From Nannochloris sp. 'desiccata' (taxonomy: Eukaryota; Chlorophyta; Trebouxiophyceae; Chlorellales; Chlorellaceae): DNA of 64,000 nucleotides. The notes beneath the pieces were generated by a model. That model made no database searches. It worked only from the letters and a program-made list of their open reading frames with translations, and was not told the DNA's origin. Below, in pieces: positions 35,363 through 46,596 of the stretch. The stretch is from contig JAGTXX020000006.1 of assembly GCA_019044685.2 (NCBI GenBank), positions 1,693,501-1,757,500 on the forward strand. The letters are read 5' to 3'. Position 1 is the stretch's first letter. Each line of letters starts with the position of its first letter. A program made the translations under genes and the position numbers.

Positions 35363-36480
35363 TCACTTTGCTCCTTCACTGCGGTAACTTCCGGTAACTT
35401 CCACTTGGTGCACAGAGCCAATAAACCCATCAACCTTTTGACCGAGGCTATCTATTTTGGTGTTTGTATTGTTACTGTTGTCATCTATTTTGGTGTCCAT
35501 CTTGTTCATGCGGCCAAACAGTGCTCTTCCAAACCATACCAGTCCTCGATTTATGATGACGCTTACTAACCCCAAAATAGTATTAACGATATCGCTAGTT
35601 GTCACGCCGGAGAGTGGACCCGCCGCCACCTGCATAAGAAAGGGACGCAAGTTAAGGAAAGCAAATGAAACACTAACGCAATCCGCAGCATACAGAAAAT
35701 GAACACAATACTTGCCTTTTGGACGCCGGCATGGGCAACGCAATTGGTGCAGGCCAAGAATAAGACAAATCCTACAACCGATCCTAAACATTTCACAGCA
35801 TGGAAGTGTTTGGGTGCATTAGGAGTTGCCTTTGCCATCACTGGCCAGTCAAAAGTTGCCATGGTGATCCTGTTCATAAAGAAATCTTTCACGACAGCTC
35901 GAATCTGCAAATAATGGACAAAAACAACGATAACAGAGTTAATTCGGTCAGCATTTTAGAGGCTGCACTGTTCAAAATTGTAGTTTTGCTCACCATGGTC
36001 ACCGCCAATGCCCCACCGACGAATTTTGCCGCACCGACAGCACAAGAATGAGATATGCAAGAAGACCACTATCGTTAGTGGTAAGAGAAGGCTCTTCAGT
36101 GGCCGTATTGTCAAAGGAAGGCAGAGCAGCAGGTTTGTTGTTGTTGTTGCTGTTGTTGCGGGAGGCAGCCCGGCCAGAACTGGCTCTCGAGTCCCGCAGT
36201 TTGCAGACGGCACCAGGGACAACCTTGCTTTGTTTCACCTTCAAAGTAGCACAGCGAGAAATAAAGCGCATGCCAATCCCAGAACGCGCCGGTCCTGCAG
36301 TGCAACATGGATTTGCTGGTCGCCAACACCTACTGCCTTGCATTTCTCTACTAGAAATTTAAAAATCGCAGCTGCTGGCCCATTCCCAAACCCCGACGGG
36401 TTCCAATGAACTCTACTCAAGCTTGATAAGAGTTCTTGAAGGCGTGATACTTACCGGCGACAGCCACAGAAGAAGAACAT
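35363..36480 (-). CDS. Unknown multi-exon small membrane protein (5' part unresolved)
   Basis: Two exons are well supported: 35716-35904 (63 codons) and 35363-35629 (88 codons plus TGA), joined in phase 0 across an intron best read as GC-AG (AAAAG|GCAAGT...TTATGCAG). A preceding exon ends at 35994 (…GGALAVTM|GTGAGC) in the right phase. Its 5' border is not clear. A possible first exon is 36455-36480 (MFFFCGCR, GTAAGT donor), and a middle exon may hold FWDWHALYFSLCYFE near 36260. The product has a hydrophobic segment GSVVGFVLFLACTNCVAHAG, a second hydrophobic stretch IVNTILGLVSVIINRGLVWF, and a polar tail with a repeated TKIDD/TKIDS heptad-like element. I recognise no family. Confidence 0.45.
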
Positions 36481-36707
36481 TGTGCGTTTGGATTCAATCT
36501 TCAATCGACAGAAATAAAATTGAAAAGGGTCTTGGGAGAAGAAGGCATTGCACTTTGAGCAAAAAGATATGTAAAGTCTTTAGATCATGCATTTCAGTGG
36601 GATATTTAAAACAATGAAATGCCAGCGGGCATTCTTGCGTGGGAGACGTGAAAGCCTTTCAAACTTTGAAACTTTGAAAATTATCTATCTGAAATGATGG
36701 AGTCAAT

Positions 36708-39155
36708 ATGACGGCAATGTGGCATTGCGGTGCATATCGAAATTCTGGAAATATTTCAGTAATGAACTCGGTTTATTCGGAGGGCGCCTCTAGCGCCCAG
36801 GAGCTTAATGCCAACCTTCATGCCAAGCATGAATCGTCAACGGATGAAACGACTGCCGACATTATTGGGGATCTTGAACCAAATGATACTGCTGATCAAC
36901 TTAGCGAGAATGACATTATTATCCCAAAACACAAGTCTGGGCATAAGAAAAATTCAACTGCAGAAACGGCATCTAGAGAACAGGGACGTGATGGAATTCC
37001 TGGCTTAGCCCTTGTGCTTGCTGGAGGGGCCCTTGCAGCTAGTGTGTATCTTTTTAAGAAGTTTTTTTCATCTGATTTGTCGGATGAACCTAGCGAGGCA
37101 GTAATCAATCAACTATTTTTAGTGAACTTGAACTTGAACACACCGTCTGTTGCAGCAGCTGCTACGGCAGCACCTCGCCCAACGCTTACAGAAAAGAAAC
37201 TCGTTGTCTCGGACAGGATCGATATTCAAGGCATTAAAACGCGTTTTGGATCGTCTGAATGGCAATCCTTAAAAAAACCATGCACCGTCTCGGCTCCAAT
37301 TGTTGATCAGTTGATACAAGCTGGCGCTGTTATCATTGGCACCCTCCCCACGTGGCCATTGGGACTCAACCCTTCATTTTCTAGCCCTGAAAACTCTCTT
37401 GAAAAGCATAAATCTCGTACTGCACGTGAAATCACAGCAATACCCAACCCCAGCGCCCCAAAAGGACACACCCACGGGGGAGGTGAGTACGGCCCAGCAG
37501 TCGCAATTGCTGCTGGTGCTGCAGATCTTTGCATAGCTGTCGATGAAGTAGGATCTGCATTGATTCCTGCTGCATGTTGTGGAGTGTATGCGTACCGTCC
37601 TACCTCAGGTGTGTTGCAATTAGAAGGCGCTGCTATTGCCTCAAGTACGCTAGGCACAACTTGTTTGTTAGCGTCGGACCCTGCCCTTATAATTCGTGCT
37701 GCTCAAGCTCTGAATGTTCCTGGAGGTGGCAATGATGTCGCGGGTATTGTATCTAAATACCTCGTAGCTGAAGATTTATTCGCTCTGTGTGATGAACAAG
37801 TCAAGAATTCTGCGCCTGCTGTGGTTGCTGCTGTGAAACGCTGGGCGGGACCAGAGCATGCTCAAGGACTTTCTTTATGCGACTGGTTATATCACCGTAT
37901 CCCGTCACTCACAGAATTTATGCCTGGTAGCAGTATGCATACTAATAATCAGAATCCCGATAGTAGCAATGCCAATAGTAGCGAAGACAGCACCACCAGC
38001 AGCAGTTCTTCAGTTAAGCGGACAGCCGACGTCTTGTCAGCGTTAACTGCCGCTGCTTCTGCTATCCGCAAATGGGAATGGCTGAGATCTCCTTCTGGTC
38101 GTTGGGCATCTACTAAACATCGGCATGCTACTTCAGCTGTATCTTCTATCGCTAGTGGCATCAGCGAAAATGATACTAGCCGAGGTACGGCAGTACTGCC
38201 CCCTGAAATTGTTGCTGGCTTTTTAGATGCACACCTAGTGAGTGAAAAGCTTTATTTAAGTGCTATTGCTGTAGCAGATGAGCTTTCTCAAGGTATGCGG
38301 GGTGCGTTGCAAGAAGGCTATGTCTTTGTCGTCCCAACTACCCCGGGACCTGCTCCCAAAAATTGGGGGAAATTTGAAGAAAAATTTCGAAAATTGAGTG
38401 AACAGTTTGCCGCATTGGCCTCTCTAGCAGGAGTGCCTCAAATTGTCATGCCAATGCCATCACCAGATGGTATTGCTAAGAACAAGAAACATCGTAATGG
38501 AGAGAAGAAAGCGCCGCTTTCCATATCCATGGTAACATTGCAAAGAAGAGATTTAATGTTGGTCAAAGCTGCTGCAAAATTAGGACCTATGCTAAAAGAA
38601 GAAGCAGAAAAATTATCTCTTATTAACAGCGCGAGCAGTGGCACTTCTTCTACGTATGGTAGGGCTAAACAGAAACTAGGTGATAATGTTGGCAGTGGCA
38701 TCATTGGAGGTGGTGGTAATGCACCTTCAGGAAGCAAAAAGAAAGGCAGTACAGGGATTAGCGACGAGCATACCCGCGCAGGAGAGGCGGCCAAAGAAGA
38801 AGGCAACATAGCATTCAAAGCAGGGCGGTACAGTGAAGCAGTCAAGCGGTACAGCGAAGCAGTCCAATACAACCCACATGCAGCTGTGTACTTTTCAAAT
38901 AGAGCAATGGCCTACTTAAAATTAGGTAGATACACTGCTGCTGAAGCTGATTGTGATGCTGCTTTGGAATTAGATCCTTCGATGGTGAAAGCTCTCTTAA
39001 GAAGAGGGTCAGCGCAGCTGGCGCAGGGGCGGTTGGTAGAAGCAAGAAGCGATTTTGAACGTGTCCTGTACTTGGAACCAAGAAATAAACAGGCTATTGA
39101 AGAGCTGAAGAGGTTGAAGAATATTGAAGCGCCAGATTCCAATATTGATTTTTAG
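36708..39155 (+). CDS. TOC64: Toc64/OEP64-type plastid import receptor (amidase-like plus TPR)
   Basis: Single exon of 815 residues. A transmembrane segment GLALVLAGGALAASVYLF lies near residue 105. A degenerate amidase domain follows, recognisable by GEYGPAVAIAAGAADLCIAVDE, GSALIPAACCGVYAYRPTSG and YVFVVPTTPGPAP. Where active amidases have the Ser-rich GGSSGG loop this protein has GGEYGP, so it is probably not an enzyme. Three C-terminal TPR repeats start at about residue 690 (AAKEEGNIAFKAGRYSEAV, AAVYFSNRAMAYLKLGRY, VKALLRRGSAQLAQGRL) with the carboxylate-clamp Asn, Asn, Lys and Arg. In plants Toc64 docks Hsp90/Hsp70-bound preproteins at the outer envelope. It is ~200 residues longer than land-plant forms, partly from a long N-terminus and Ser/Asn-rich inserts. 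Confidence 0.88.
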   Translation: MTAMWHCGAYRNSGNISVMNSVYSEGASSAQELNANLHAKHESSTDETTADIIGDLEPNDTADQLSENDIIIPKHKSGHKKNSTAETASREQGRDGIPGLALVLAGGALAASVYLFKKFFSSDLSDEPSEAVINQLFLVNLNLNTPSVAAAATAAPRPTLTEKKLVVSDRIDIQGIKTRFGSSEWQSLKKPCTVSAPIVDQLIQAGAVIIGTLPTWPLGLNPSFSSPENSLEKHKSRTAREITAIPNPSAPKGHTHGGGEYGPAVAIAAGAADLCIAVDEVGSALIPAACCGVYAYRPTSGVLQLEGAAIASSTLGTTCLLASDPALIIRAAQALNVPGGGNDVAGIVSKYLVAEDLFALCDEQVKNSAPAVVAAVKRWAGPEHAQGLSLCDWLYHRIPSLTEFMPGSSMHTNNQNPDSSNANSSEDSTTSSSSSVKRTADVLSALTAAASAIRKWEWLRSPSGRWASTKHRHATSAVSSIASGISENDTSRGTAVLPPEIVAGFLDAHLVSEKLYLSAIAVADELSQGMRGALQEGYVFVVPTTPGPAPKNWGKFEEKFRKLSEQFAALASLAGVPQIVMPMPSPDGIAKNKKHRNGEKKAPLSISMVTLQRRDLMLVKAAAKLGPMLKEEAEKLSLINSASSGTSSTYGRAKQKLGDNVGSGIIGGGGNAPSGSKKKGSTGISDEHTRAGEAAKEEGNIAFKAGRYSEAVKRYSEAVQYNPHAAVYFSNRAMAYLKLGRYTAAEADCDAALELDPSMVKALLRRGSAQLAQGRLVEARSDFERVLYLEPRNKQAIEELKRLKNIEAPDSNIDF

Positions 39156-39729
39156 ATGACAAGAGAATCTGTTTAACTCACCGTTAAATTTATTAATTTT
39201 CCTATCGTAGATACTGCCAATTGTAATATTTTGCTACATGGCGAGATTCTAGATGCTCGACAGCTGTAATACTTACGATAAATCTTTGCACTATGTACAT
39301 AGTTCGTTTTAATGGCCATATATCAAAAAGGAGAACACCTGTAGGCTCGGAAGATTAATTATTTGTCTAGAGGTCGACCTGTCGGTGACAGAGAACTTTC
39401 CCTTTCTAAATTATTAGGATTTGCGTACGGAAAAATACCATCGTTTTTTAATACACATAATAAATGCACTGATTTGAAAGCTTAGATCTATCAGCTTATT
39501 CTTTGAGGCCGTGATGGCTCGTATATTTTGCTTATATCGATTTATTGACTTTTTACAATCTTATCTCGTTCCAATTTCACCGCCTGCACTGCAGTGGATT
39601 TAAAATTGATTAAATACTTTCCACCACCCTTCCCCTAACAACTAAACCCCTAGAAAAATTGAATACGTGACAAAGCCCCCTGTTTCCTCAATTTCCTCAT
39701 TAAGTAAAACCGCCAGCGTTGTTGCTTTT
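39156..39729. other. Intergenic, tail-to-tail (TOC64 / GYF protein)
   Basis: 574 bp, AT-rich. TGTAA at about 39224 may be the TOC64 polyadenylation signal. No gene, repeat or RNA seen. Confidence 0.5.
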
Positions 39730-42700
39730 TTATTCAGGCACATCAAGCAACGAGTAATTTGTGCCGCTAGCAAATCCAAGCATCATTGAATCGACTTTTT
39801 GACCTTTTTTCTTTGTTTTTTTTGCTCCTACATCACTCACGTGAGCCCAAGAAGTATCACTCTCATCTCCAGCACCAGCAGGTCCACTTTGCGCTTTCCC
39901 TCCAGCGGCAGCAGATGCTCCGCCATTGGCCAATGCAGCAGCTACAGCATTTGCTTTGGCACGTGCTTTACGAGATTTCTTTCCAGTAGATGCTTGTTCA
40001 GCCAATTTCCTTTTTAAAAATTCAGCAGTGAACTTGGCTGCAGTAGGAGTAGCGCCCAAGTAAGTAGAGACATACTCGGCAACTTCTGAATTAGATTCCA
40101 CAGTCATCAAAAACTCGCACAGCGTGACATCACTGCTATTCGTAAGCTCTTGCATCTGTTCTACACACCATGATCTAAAAGGACCGCATAAGGCAGAACT
40201 GCCGGAACCATCAGTGACGCCAGCAACGCCGCCGCCGCCAGCAGCAGCAGCAATGGCGGCCATGTCTTCATCACTAGGAGGAATGAACGCAGGCATAGCA
40301 GAAGATGAAGCTGCACGAGGTGGAGGCGGAGGCGGAGGACGAACAACAGCAATAGTTGCAGGTCTGCCAACAGCTCCATTAGGCTTCGTCGCCATGGAAA
40401 CAGCCACAGGCGCTTTGCTTGCAGCAGCAGCCCAGCCTCCAACTTTAGCTTTGGGAGCAGGAGGGGGAGGAGGCATTACCACACTAGAATTACCAACACC
40501 AACACTACCATCTGCAGCAGTACCAGAAGAAGCCTTGTCATATTCCCAGAATAAACCATCATCTTCACCACCACCACCACCACCACCACCAGCGGCAGCT
40601 GCTGCCTTTGCACGCTCTTCTGCTTGCTGAATTTCCATAAGAGAGGGGCCAGAAGAAGGACCTGAAGCAGTTGTTCCACGAGCAACACGTGCCCAACCTC
40701 CGCCAGGAGGTCCAGCAGCTAAACGATTCGCAGCAGCTTGTTGTGCGAGTTGTGCTTCCAGCTGTGCTTGGCGCTCAGCTTCCTCTGCTTGAATTTCCAA
40801 TAATGTCTTTCCAGCAGATTCAGGGGTAGGTACAGCTGTAACCCAGGGCGCAACTTTTGTCTCAGGGCGCTGTCTTTGGGGAGAGGGAGGCTCCATTTCG
40901 TAGCCAGGAGCAGGGCCCTGCAGGGGTGGCGGGGGTGGTGGAGGGGGAGCGCTTCCAGCACCACCTACCACTGCCTGTTGCTGCTGTCTCCTCTGTTCCT
41001 CTTCTTCTCTCATACGACGCTGATCTTCTTTTTGGATAGCAGCAAGAGAAAGGCCACTTGCATCTTGCGCTCCTGCAGCAACAGGGTGTGCTGCTGCTGC
41101 TGCAGTCCATGCTGGCTGGCGGCTTTCTTGTTGTTGTTGTTGTTGTTGTTGTTGCTGCTGCCGAGATCCTAGCAACCCACCACCAATAGCGTCTTGTTGT
41201 TGTCCCAACATATTCTGAGAAGCAGATCTCTTGACTAAAGCAGGGTCTACTATAGGATCAAAAGGTGCGGGAGCAAATGCCTTGTCTGCCAAGTGCTGCT
41301 GCTGCAGCTGTTGTTGTTGTTGTTGAGGTACGCCTAACCCACCAATACTGAGATGCTGTAAATGTCCAGATAACATCAAGTCATCAGGCAAACCACCAGC
41401 ACCTTGCTGCGGCTGTTGACCCATGAAAGCTGGATTTCCTTGCTGCTGCTTTAAAAATTCTTGAGGCACTCCCATTCCACCTACAAATCCATGCTGTTGC
41501 TGTTGAGGCTGTTGTTGAGGGACAAATCCAGTTTGACCTCCCATCATGGCCGCAGCAGGACCTCTCCATACTTGTAACAAATCACTCAGTGGGTAGAAAG
41601 GAGCGTCGAGTGGATCGGTGGCAGGCCGAAGTTGTAATTCTAGCGGGAAGAAACCACCTTCAAACCATTCTATGATATCTTGCTTAGGGAAGGGACCTTG
41701 AAGCATACCTTGAGGGTCTCTATATACCCAACCAGGGTCCGAAACACCCATCTGTTGCTGCGGTTGCGGTTGTTGTTGCGGGAGAAGCTGCTGCTGCTGT
41801 TGTTGTTGTTGTTGATGATGAGGAGGAGAGGGATCAATGAATGCTGAGTGTGGCTGCATTTGGTGTACTCGATGCTCTTCTGGTAAGCCTTGCAACTGCC
41901 CTTGACGAGGAGGACTCATCGCCATGCCACTGGCACCACCGCCACCAATTGCGCCCAACTCTCCACCAAGAGATCCTCCGCTAGGTAAAAAACCCCGAGA
42001 ATGAACCCGTTGCATCAACGCTTGATGTTCCAAGTATACTTCAGCAGAGATACGAGGATCTACACCACTAAATTGCTCTACTACATCCACAAAGTCCCCG
42101 TCAGCTACAAACAACAACGGGTCATCCCGCTCAACACTATGAGGAAGTTTCAATCGACCAGCGTATAACAGCTGACGATATACAAATGCCAATTGGTCAG
42201 TTGTATATCGATGCTGGGCTTTGGAAGGACCCCAGGCAAGAGAGCCACCAACACCGCCGCCAGGACCAAAAGAACGGAAAAATGACGAAGAAGGGGACCG
42301 ACCAGACGCACCAAGTGCTCCTCCTCTCCCAGCACCATTGGCACCACTGCTGACAGAATCGCTGCGGGTGAAGGTTCCTGAACCTCTACCAATAGAAAAT
42401 CCTCCACCGATACCAGCACCAGCACCAAGACCACCACCAGGAGCACCGCTACTGCCAACGAATCCCATCTGGCCGCCACCGCCACGACCAGCAGCAGCAC
42501 CGGGGCCAGCCCCTCTCCACGTATCCTGATTTCTTGAGCCTGGAGCAGCATTCCATCGATCATTACGCCACTCATTGCGAGGGTTCACTTCAGATCCAGC
42601 TCCACGCCATTCAGGACCACCGCCACCAGCTGGTTGAGGAGCTCCTGCAGCTGCTCCAGCCCCCGACTTCCAGGTAGCTCCAGCAGCGGCAGAAGGGTCT

Positions 42701-43183
42701 TGAAGACCCACCATACCTCTGCCTCTGCCCCTTCCAGCATTAGGATCTGGAGCTGTCCAGCGATCACCAGAAGAGAAGAGATCAGTCGGGAAAGCCTGTG
42801 CCAAGTGGGAACCACCAGGGCCTACTTCAGTCCATCGTTCACCTGCTGAGCCAGCTCCTCCATCTAGCCGACGGGCATTGCCTTCGTCTTTCCAACGTGC
42901 AGGGCCGCTCGTGGTATCAAAACGCGATGGAATTTTTGGAACTGCTGTATCACCTGTTGCCCCAGGACGCCAGCCAGAATTTAAGCCGCCCTCCTGTATA
43001 AAAATAAAAGAAATAGAAAACAAGTGTGCCGGCATTAGCCATTTAATACAGATGCAGGAGTATCAGGAAACCTTCGATATAATGCAGCCGCAATGTATTG
43101 AAAGTCACGCATATCATGTGTAAACGTACCACAAGAGCAGACGTCTTTTGAAGCCACTCTGGGCTCAACTGGGTATCATCCAT
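39730..43183 (-). CDS. GYF-domain protein, GIGYF/EXA1-like
   Basis: Exons 43130-43183 and 39730-42993 (GT-AG, phase 0) give 1105 residues. The N-terminal third is Gly/Arg/Trp-rich with patches such as AVPKIPSRFDTTSGPARWKD, as in plant EXA1-type proteins. The GYF domain lies near residue 455: GWVYRDPQGMLQGPFPKQD then WFEGGFFPLELQLRPATD, the W-x-Y-x(4)-QGPF and GYF-like core that binds Pro-Pro-Gly ligands. PolyQ, polyP and polyG tracts fill the rest. The C-terminal ~100 residues (GPFRSWCVEQMQELTNS, YLGATPTAAKFTAEFLKRK) match the conserved GIGYF tail. Family members repress translation with the cap-binding protein 4EHP; this is inferred. First exon is only 18 codons. Confidence 0.88.
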
Positions 43184-43419
43184 TTTGCCTGGTAATTGTG
43201 AGCGCCTCTCAGGGACTGTAAAGCGAGTAATCAGTGTTAGTAATAAATGCAGTTGGAGGCGAGAGACCCAATTAAAGCACAAAAATTGAAATTGCGACTG
43301 TACCTTGCTCGCTAAAGGAACCCAACTCCATGCTAAATGAAAATGTTTTTATAATCAGGCCAAACTACGAAGGCTGTTTCTATGCCCAAACTATTGGGGT
43401 ACTATTAATGATGTTTATA
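43184..43419. other. Intergenic upstream of the GYF gene
   Basis: Should contain the GYF gene 5' leader and promoter. No specific element recognised. Confidence 0.4.
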
Positions 43420-43808
43420 ACTGGGTCCAGGGTGTGAAATATAGGTAAGCTTTTTGGCTTGGCTTATTTTTTCGGCTTATTTTCTTCCTGGGACGATTTT
43501 TTTACGGCTTATTTGCCATAAGCAAAGTAGGCCTATAATGAGCTTGGGGGTTAATCTGAGGTTAATATAGGGTGAAAATGCCGGGGGGGGGGGTGACCAA
43601 GGCAAGAAAAAATAAAGAGTTTAGGGCCCATTTCAATACTTCCGCCGGTGACGGCGGGAAAAAATGCTGAAATTTTCGGCTTGTTTTGCGGGTCCGTGGG
43701 CTCCTCTGGCTTAATTTTCCCGGCTTATTTGAGCTCTAGATTTTTTCTTGGCTTGCTTTTTCGGCTTATCCTGGCTATAAGCCGACTATTTCACACACTG
43801 ACTGGGTC
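43420..43808. mobile_element. hAT-type MITE, 373 bp, with 8 bp target duplication
   Basis: The element spans 43428-43800. Its 14 bp terminal inverted repeats are CAGGGTGTGAAATA (43428-43441) and the reverse complement CAGTGTGTGAAATA (43787-43800), one mismatch. It is flanked on both sides by a perfect 8 bp direct repeat ACTGGGTC (43420-43427 and 43801-43808). Eight-bp target duplications and termini starting CAG are the mark of hAT transposons. Inside, the motif (C)GGCTTAT recurs at least five times near the two ends, with inverse forms ATAAGCC, like subterminal transposase-binding repeats. It has a run of about ten G near 43582 and no open frame of note, so it is non-autonomous. Confidence 0.85.
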
Positions 43809-43872
43809 GGCGTGTGTTGCAACTTTATAGCGGCGCTCTCCTCCAACGTCCCAGACATTGAAAAGATTAATT

Positions 43873-44205
43873 TGCGTGGGAGTTGAGAAAGCGAGGCTGG
43901 GAGAAAGCTGCAAGATGGCTCGGAAATAAAATTTAAACGATGATTAGGGCAATTCCTGCATACGGGAGATGAAGACCAAATTTGACATTTAATGTCTGCG
44001 GAATGAGTTGATCACATTATTGTTTGACCAGGCGATTCCTGATCACCTGCTGCGTTTGCACCTCTGATTGGCAGTGCCCAAGATATCAAAAACATCTCTA
44101 TCAGCTCTTTGTATATCCAGCTGCGCCCGTTATCTTTTTGGCCGAGTCGCTGTTGCTTGGAGAAAATCCCGCCTGTTCCCACCGCCTCTCCCGCCACCCT
44201 CCAGC
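43873..44205. repeat. Dispersed repeat, copy B
   Basis: Same-orientation diverged copy of 34405-34800, starting TTGCGTGGGA in both. It sits about 65 bp to the right of the hAT MITE. On the minus strand an open frame at 44012-44275 covers most of it and contains SWALPIRG, matching PWVLPIRG of copy A at the same place. No ends, tail or target duplication could be defined, so the class is unknown. Confidence 0.6.
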
Positions 44206-44670
44206 CACCAGTGGCTACCAAGCTGCCTAGAGCGCTAACTGGGGAACAAACCTCTGGGCAATCAGCACCACGCATTCATATACCTCTGGGACACCATTAT
44301 TCATCGAATATCCGCGCTAATACGCAGCTACACTGGCTTTTTATCCCCAGTTCTATTAGATTTTGCATTTTCCTCCGCCCTCCACCGCCAAGCTTATTAA
44401 CAGCAGCAAGCGATGCAGAAACCCTATAGCAATCAGTCGTAACCCGTCATATATTATTGAAATCGACTTAATGTAACAATACCATACTAATAATAGCCAT
44501 AAAAGGAAAGAGAGCGCTAGGAAGACTCTTCTCTGAGGGTGGCAGCGAGTTTTTCGAGGGGGTGAACAGTCACCAGCTTTGCTGCTGGGAATATAAAATG
44601 ATATATTACACAGCATTATCAATTAAATCAAACGGTTAAACATACATATACATACTAATACTATAATACA
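44206..44670. other. Intergenic 3' of the P-loop ATPase gene
   Basis: 465 bp AT-rich, no gene or clear repeat seen. Confidence 0.45.
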
Positions 44671-46596
44671 TCAACCACGCCTCCTTAATCGGTTATTTTT
44701 CAAAGCAGCAAAAAGATGCGCCGGGGAAGGCATCACCACTACAGAATCTTTTTTCTCCTCCACAATTCCTTCTTCCCCCTTGACCATCCTAAAGAACACC
44801 TCTCTCGGGATATCTTTCGCCATACCTGAGTATGGTCGCACAGAAAGCACATTATACTCAATCATAGAGAGCAAAACGTCAATACCTGCAATATCACCCC
44901 GCCCTTGCTTGAACAACCGCTCGTCTTTTTCAAGTTCAGCCGCTATGACTATTTGTGGAACAGAATAATACGGTGCTGCGTTTGCAATAAGACCAACTGC
45001 GAGCTGGTAATCTTCTGATGTCCACAAACGATCTTCGCCGCCCACGCCCTTAGAAAATGACGTGGCGTACAACCAGGCGTCATCCACGTTCTTTGCACTA
45101 GCATCACCAACCGACTCCACAGCTGCAGAAAGAATTCATTAATGAAAAGAGGAAAAGAACAAGGTTAAACAGATGTGCACCAGCCAGCAGCTATCGAGAC
45201 TTCAAGACCTTACCTTTCTCCCAATCACCAAGGACATCAGCGTTACTAACACACATGCGAAGTAATTTAATATTCCCACCACACATTGCCCACACCTTCA
45301 CCCAGTCTTCTTTCTGCAGCGGTGGGATATCTTCAAAAGCATTTATTTGCCCAGGCCATACTTTACCAGATGAATCCTTGCCACCAACCACAAAGCGCAA
45401 AGCTTCCTCCCCGGTGACATCCCCAAGGACGACGTCCATCCGAGAGTCAGGAGTGAATCCATCTGCAAACAAATTGTATTAAACAAATACAGCGCTAAAA
45501 TCAGTAAGCAAACGACAATTAATAATGGTGCAATGAAGCAATGGAACTTACTTTTCTCTAGCCACGTGACCATGAACGACTCAGAAGTTGCCAAAATTAC
45601 TTGCGCCTTATTTTGTTCCTTGCAAATGCGTTTTAAAAAATTCAGCAGGCCATCAAGATTCTTCTTCTCCTCGGGCGTTTGCATCCACTTCCTCAGTTCG
45701 TTTGCTTCATCTGCATTGTAAAAGAAAACTATTAGGGAATCAGAAGCAAGGGTGGCAGAAAGAAAAAACTAAAAATATTCAGCGTCGAGGGAACAGCGAC
45801 GGGAGGTAAAAGTCACAATGATGACGTACCGATTATAAAAACTGGCGTTTGCTGTGGTGTAGCTTCCAGCAAGACTTTCTTATACCAATTAAGGACATAG
45901 GTTAAATTATTATCTTTGCTTTCTGACAACAAAGCCATGGCTCATCGTACACTTTACTTGATGCTGCCACGGCGTCCTTGTCAACCTGAGGGAATCCCCA
46001 CACAGCTAAGAGCTGAGAAATCCAAGAGATCTTCAATACCTCTGGGATGCTACGTAAAGGAATCCCAAGAGCAGCTGGAAGCTTGGTAGCTCGCGCTCTC
46101 AATGCTTCAGCCATCTCAGCGGAGGTGGTGACAGTTTCTAATCCACAGTTCAAATGCAGAAAACGTGCCTCGTCCTCCTTCATGAGCTCTTCAAGTAGCG
46201 CCTGCACAAAGAACTAAAACGATCAGTAAATGGCCAGCGAGAGAGAGAAGAAAATGCATTTAATCATAATGAGCTGACCGTCTTTCCGCAGCTTCCGGGA
46301 CCAAGGAGCAGGATGACGTTTTCAGGAACACTGCGCCTGATGAGTTTCTTGATATACTTCAACTCGTCCTCGCGATTAAAAAATTCACTAGCCACTGTAG
46401 GATCAAACTTAGTTGCAGTGTATCCTTCTTCAGGCCAAATTTCAAGTTTGGCGGCGGGATGGGCGGTGACCTCCGGCGGCTGCCTGAATGCTTCGACCAG
46501 ATTCATATCCAGGGGGTAAGACCGTGGGGGAGTAGGACCGTTGGGCTCCGGTTGAGCAGGGATTGATTTAGCCTGAAGGCGAACTTTTGCATCCAA
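44671..46596 (-). CDS. P-loop ATPase, archaeal-ATPase/STAND-like, six exons
   Basis: Exons: to 46279, 45958-46201, 45830-45922, 45552-45710, 45214-45462 and 44671-45122; phases agree throughout. The Walker A motif LLLGPGSCGKT ends the first exon and ALLEELMKE continues in the next; Walker B is TPVFIIDEANE, split by an intron. FFNREDELKYIKKLI just before Walker A fits the archaeal-type ATPase family (PF01637-like). Later segments ATSESFMVTWLE (sensor region) and LGDVTGEEALRFV agree. Downstream is a helical C-terminal part of unknown role. The intron 45923-45957 would be only 35 nt. The 5' end is unclear: the first-exon frame has no ATG and a stop at about 46620. A leader-like peptide (MERRALSHFKRAP) in another frame near 46780 may be joined by a further intron. 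Confidence 0.7.

Noticed and set aside
41120..41820. CAG/CAA repeat tract as a candidate repeat locus
   Set aside because: It is polyglutamine coding sequence inside the GYF gene and in frame.
45923..45957. Frameshift pseudogene in the P-loop ATPase
   Set aside because: A short intron with GTAAAG donor and GTCAG acceptor restores frame and all other exons are intact, although a frameshift cannot be fully excluded.
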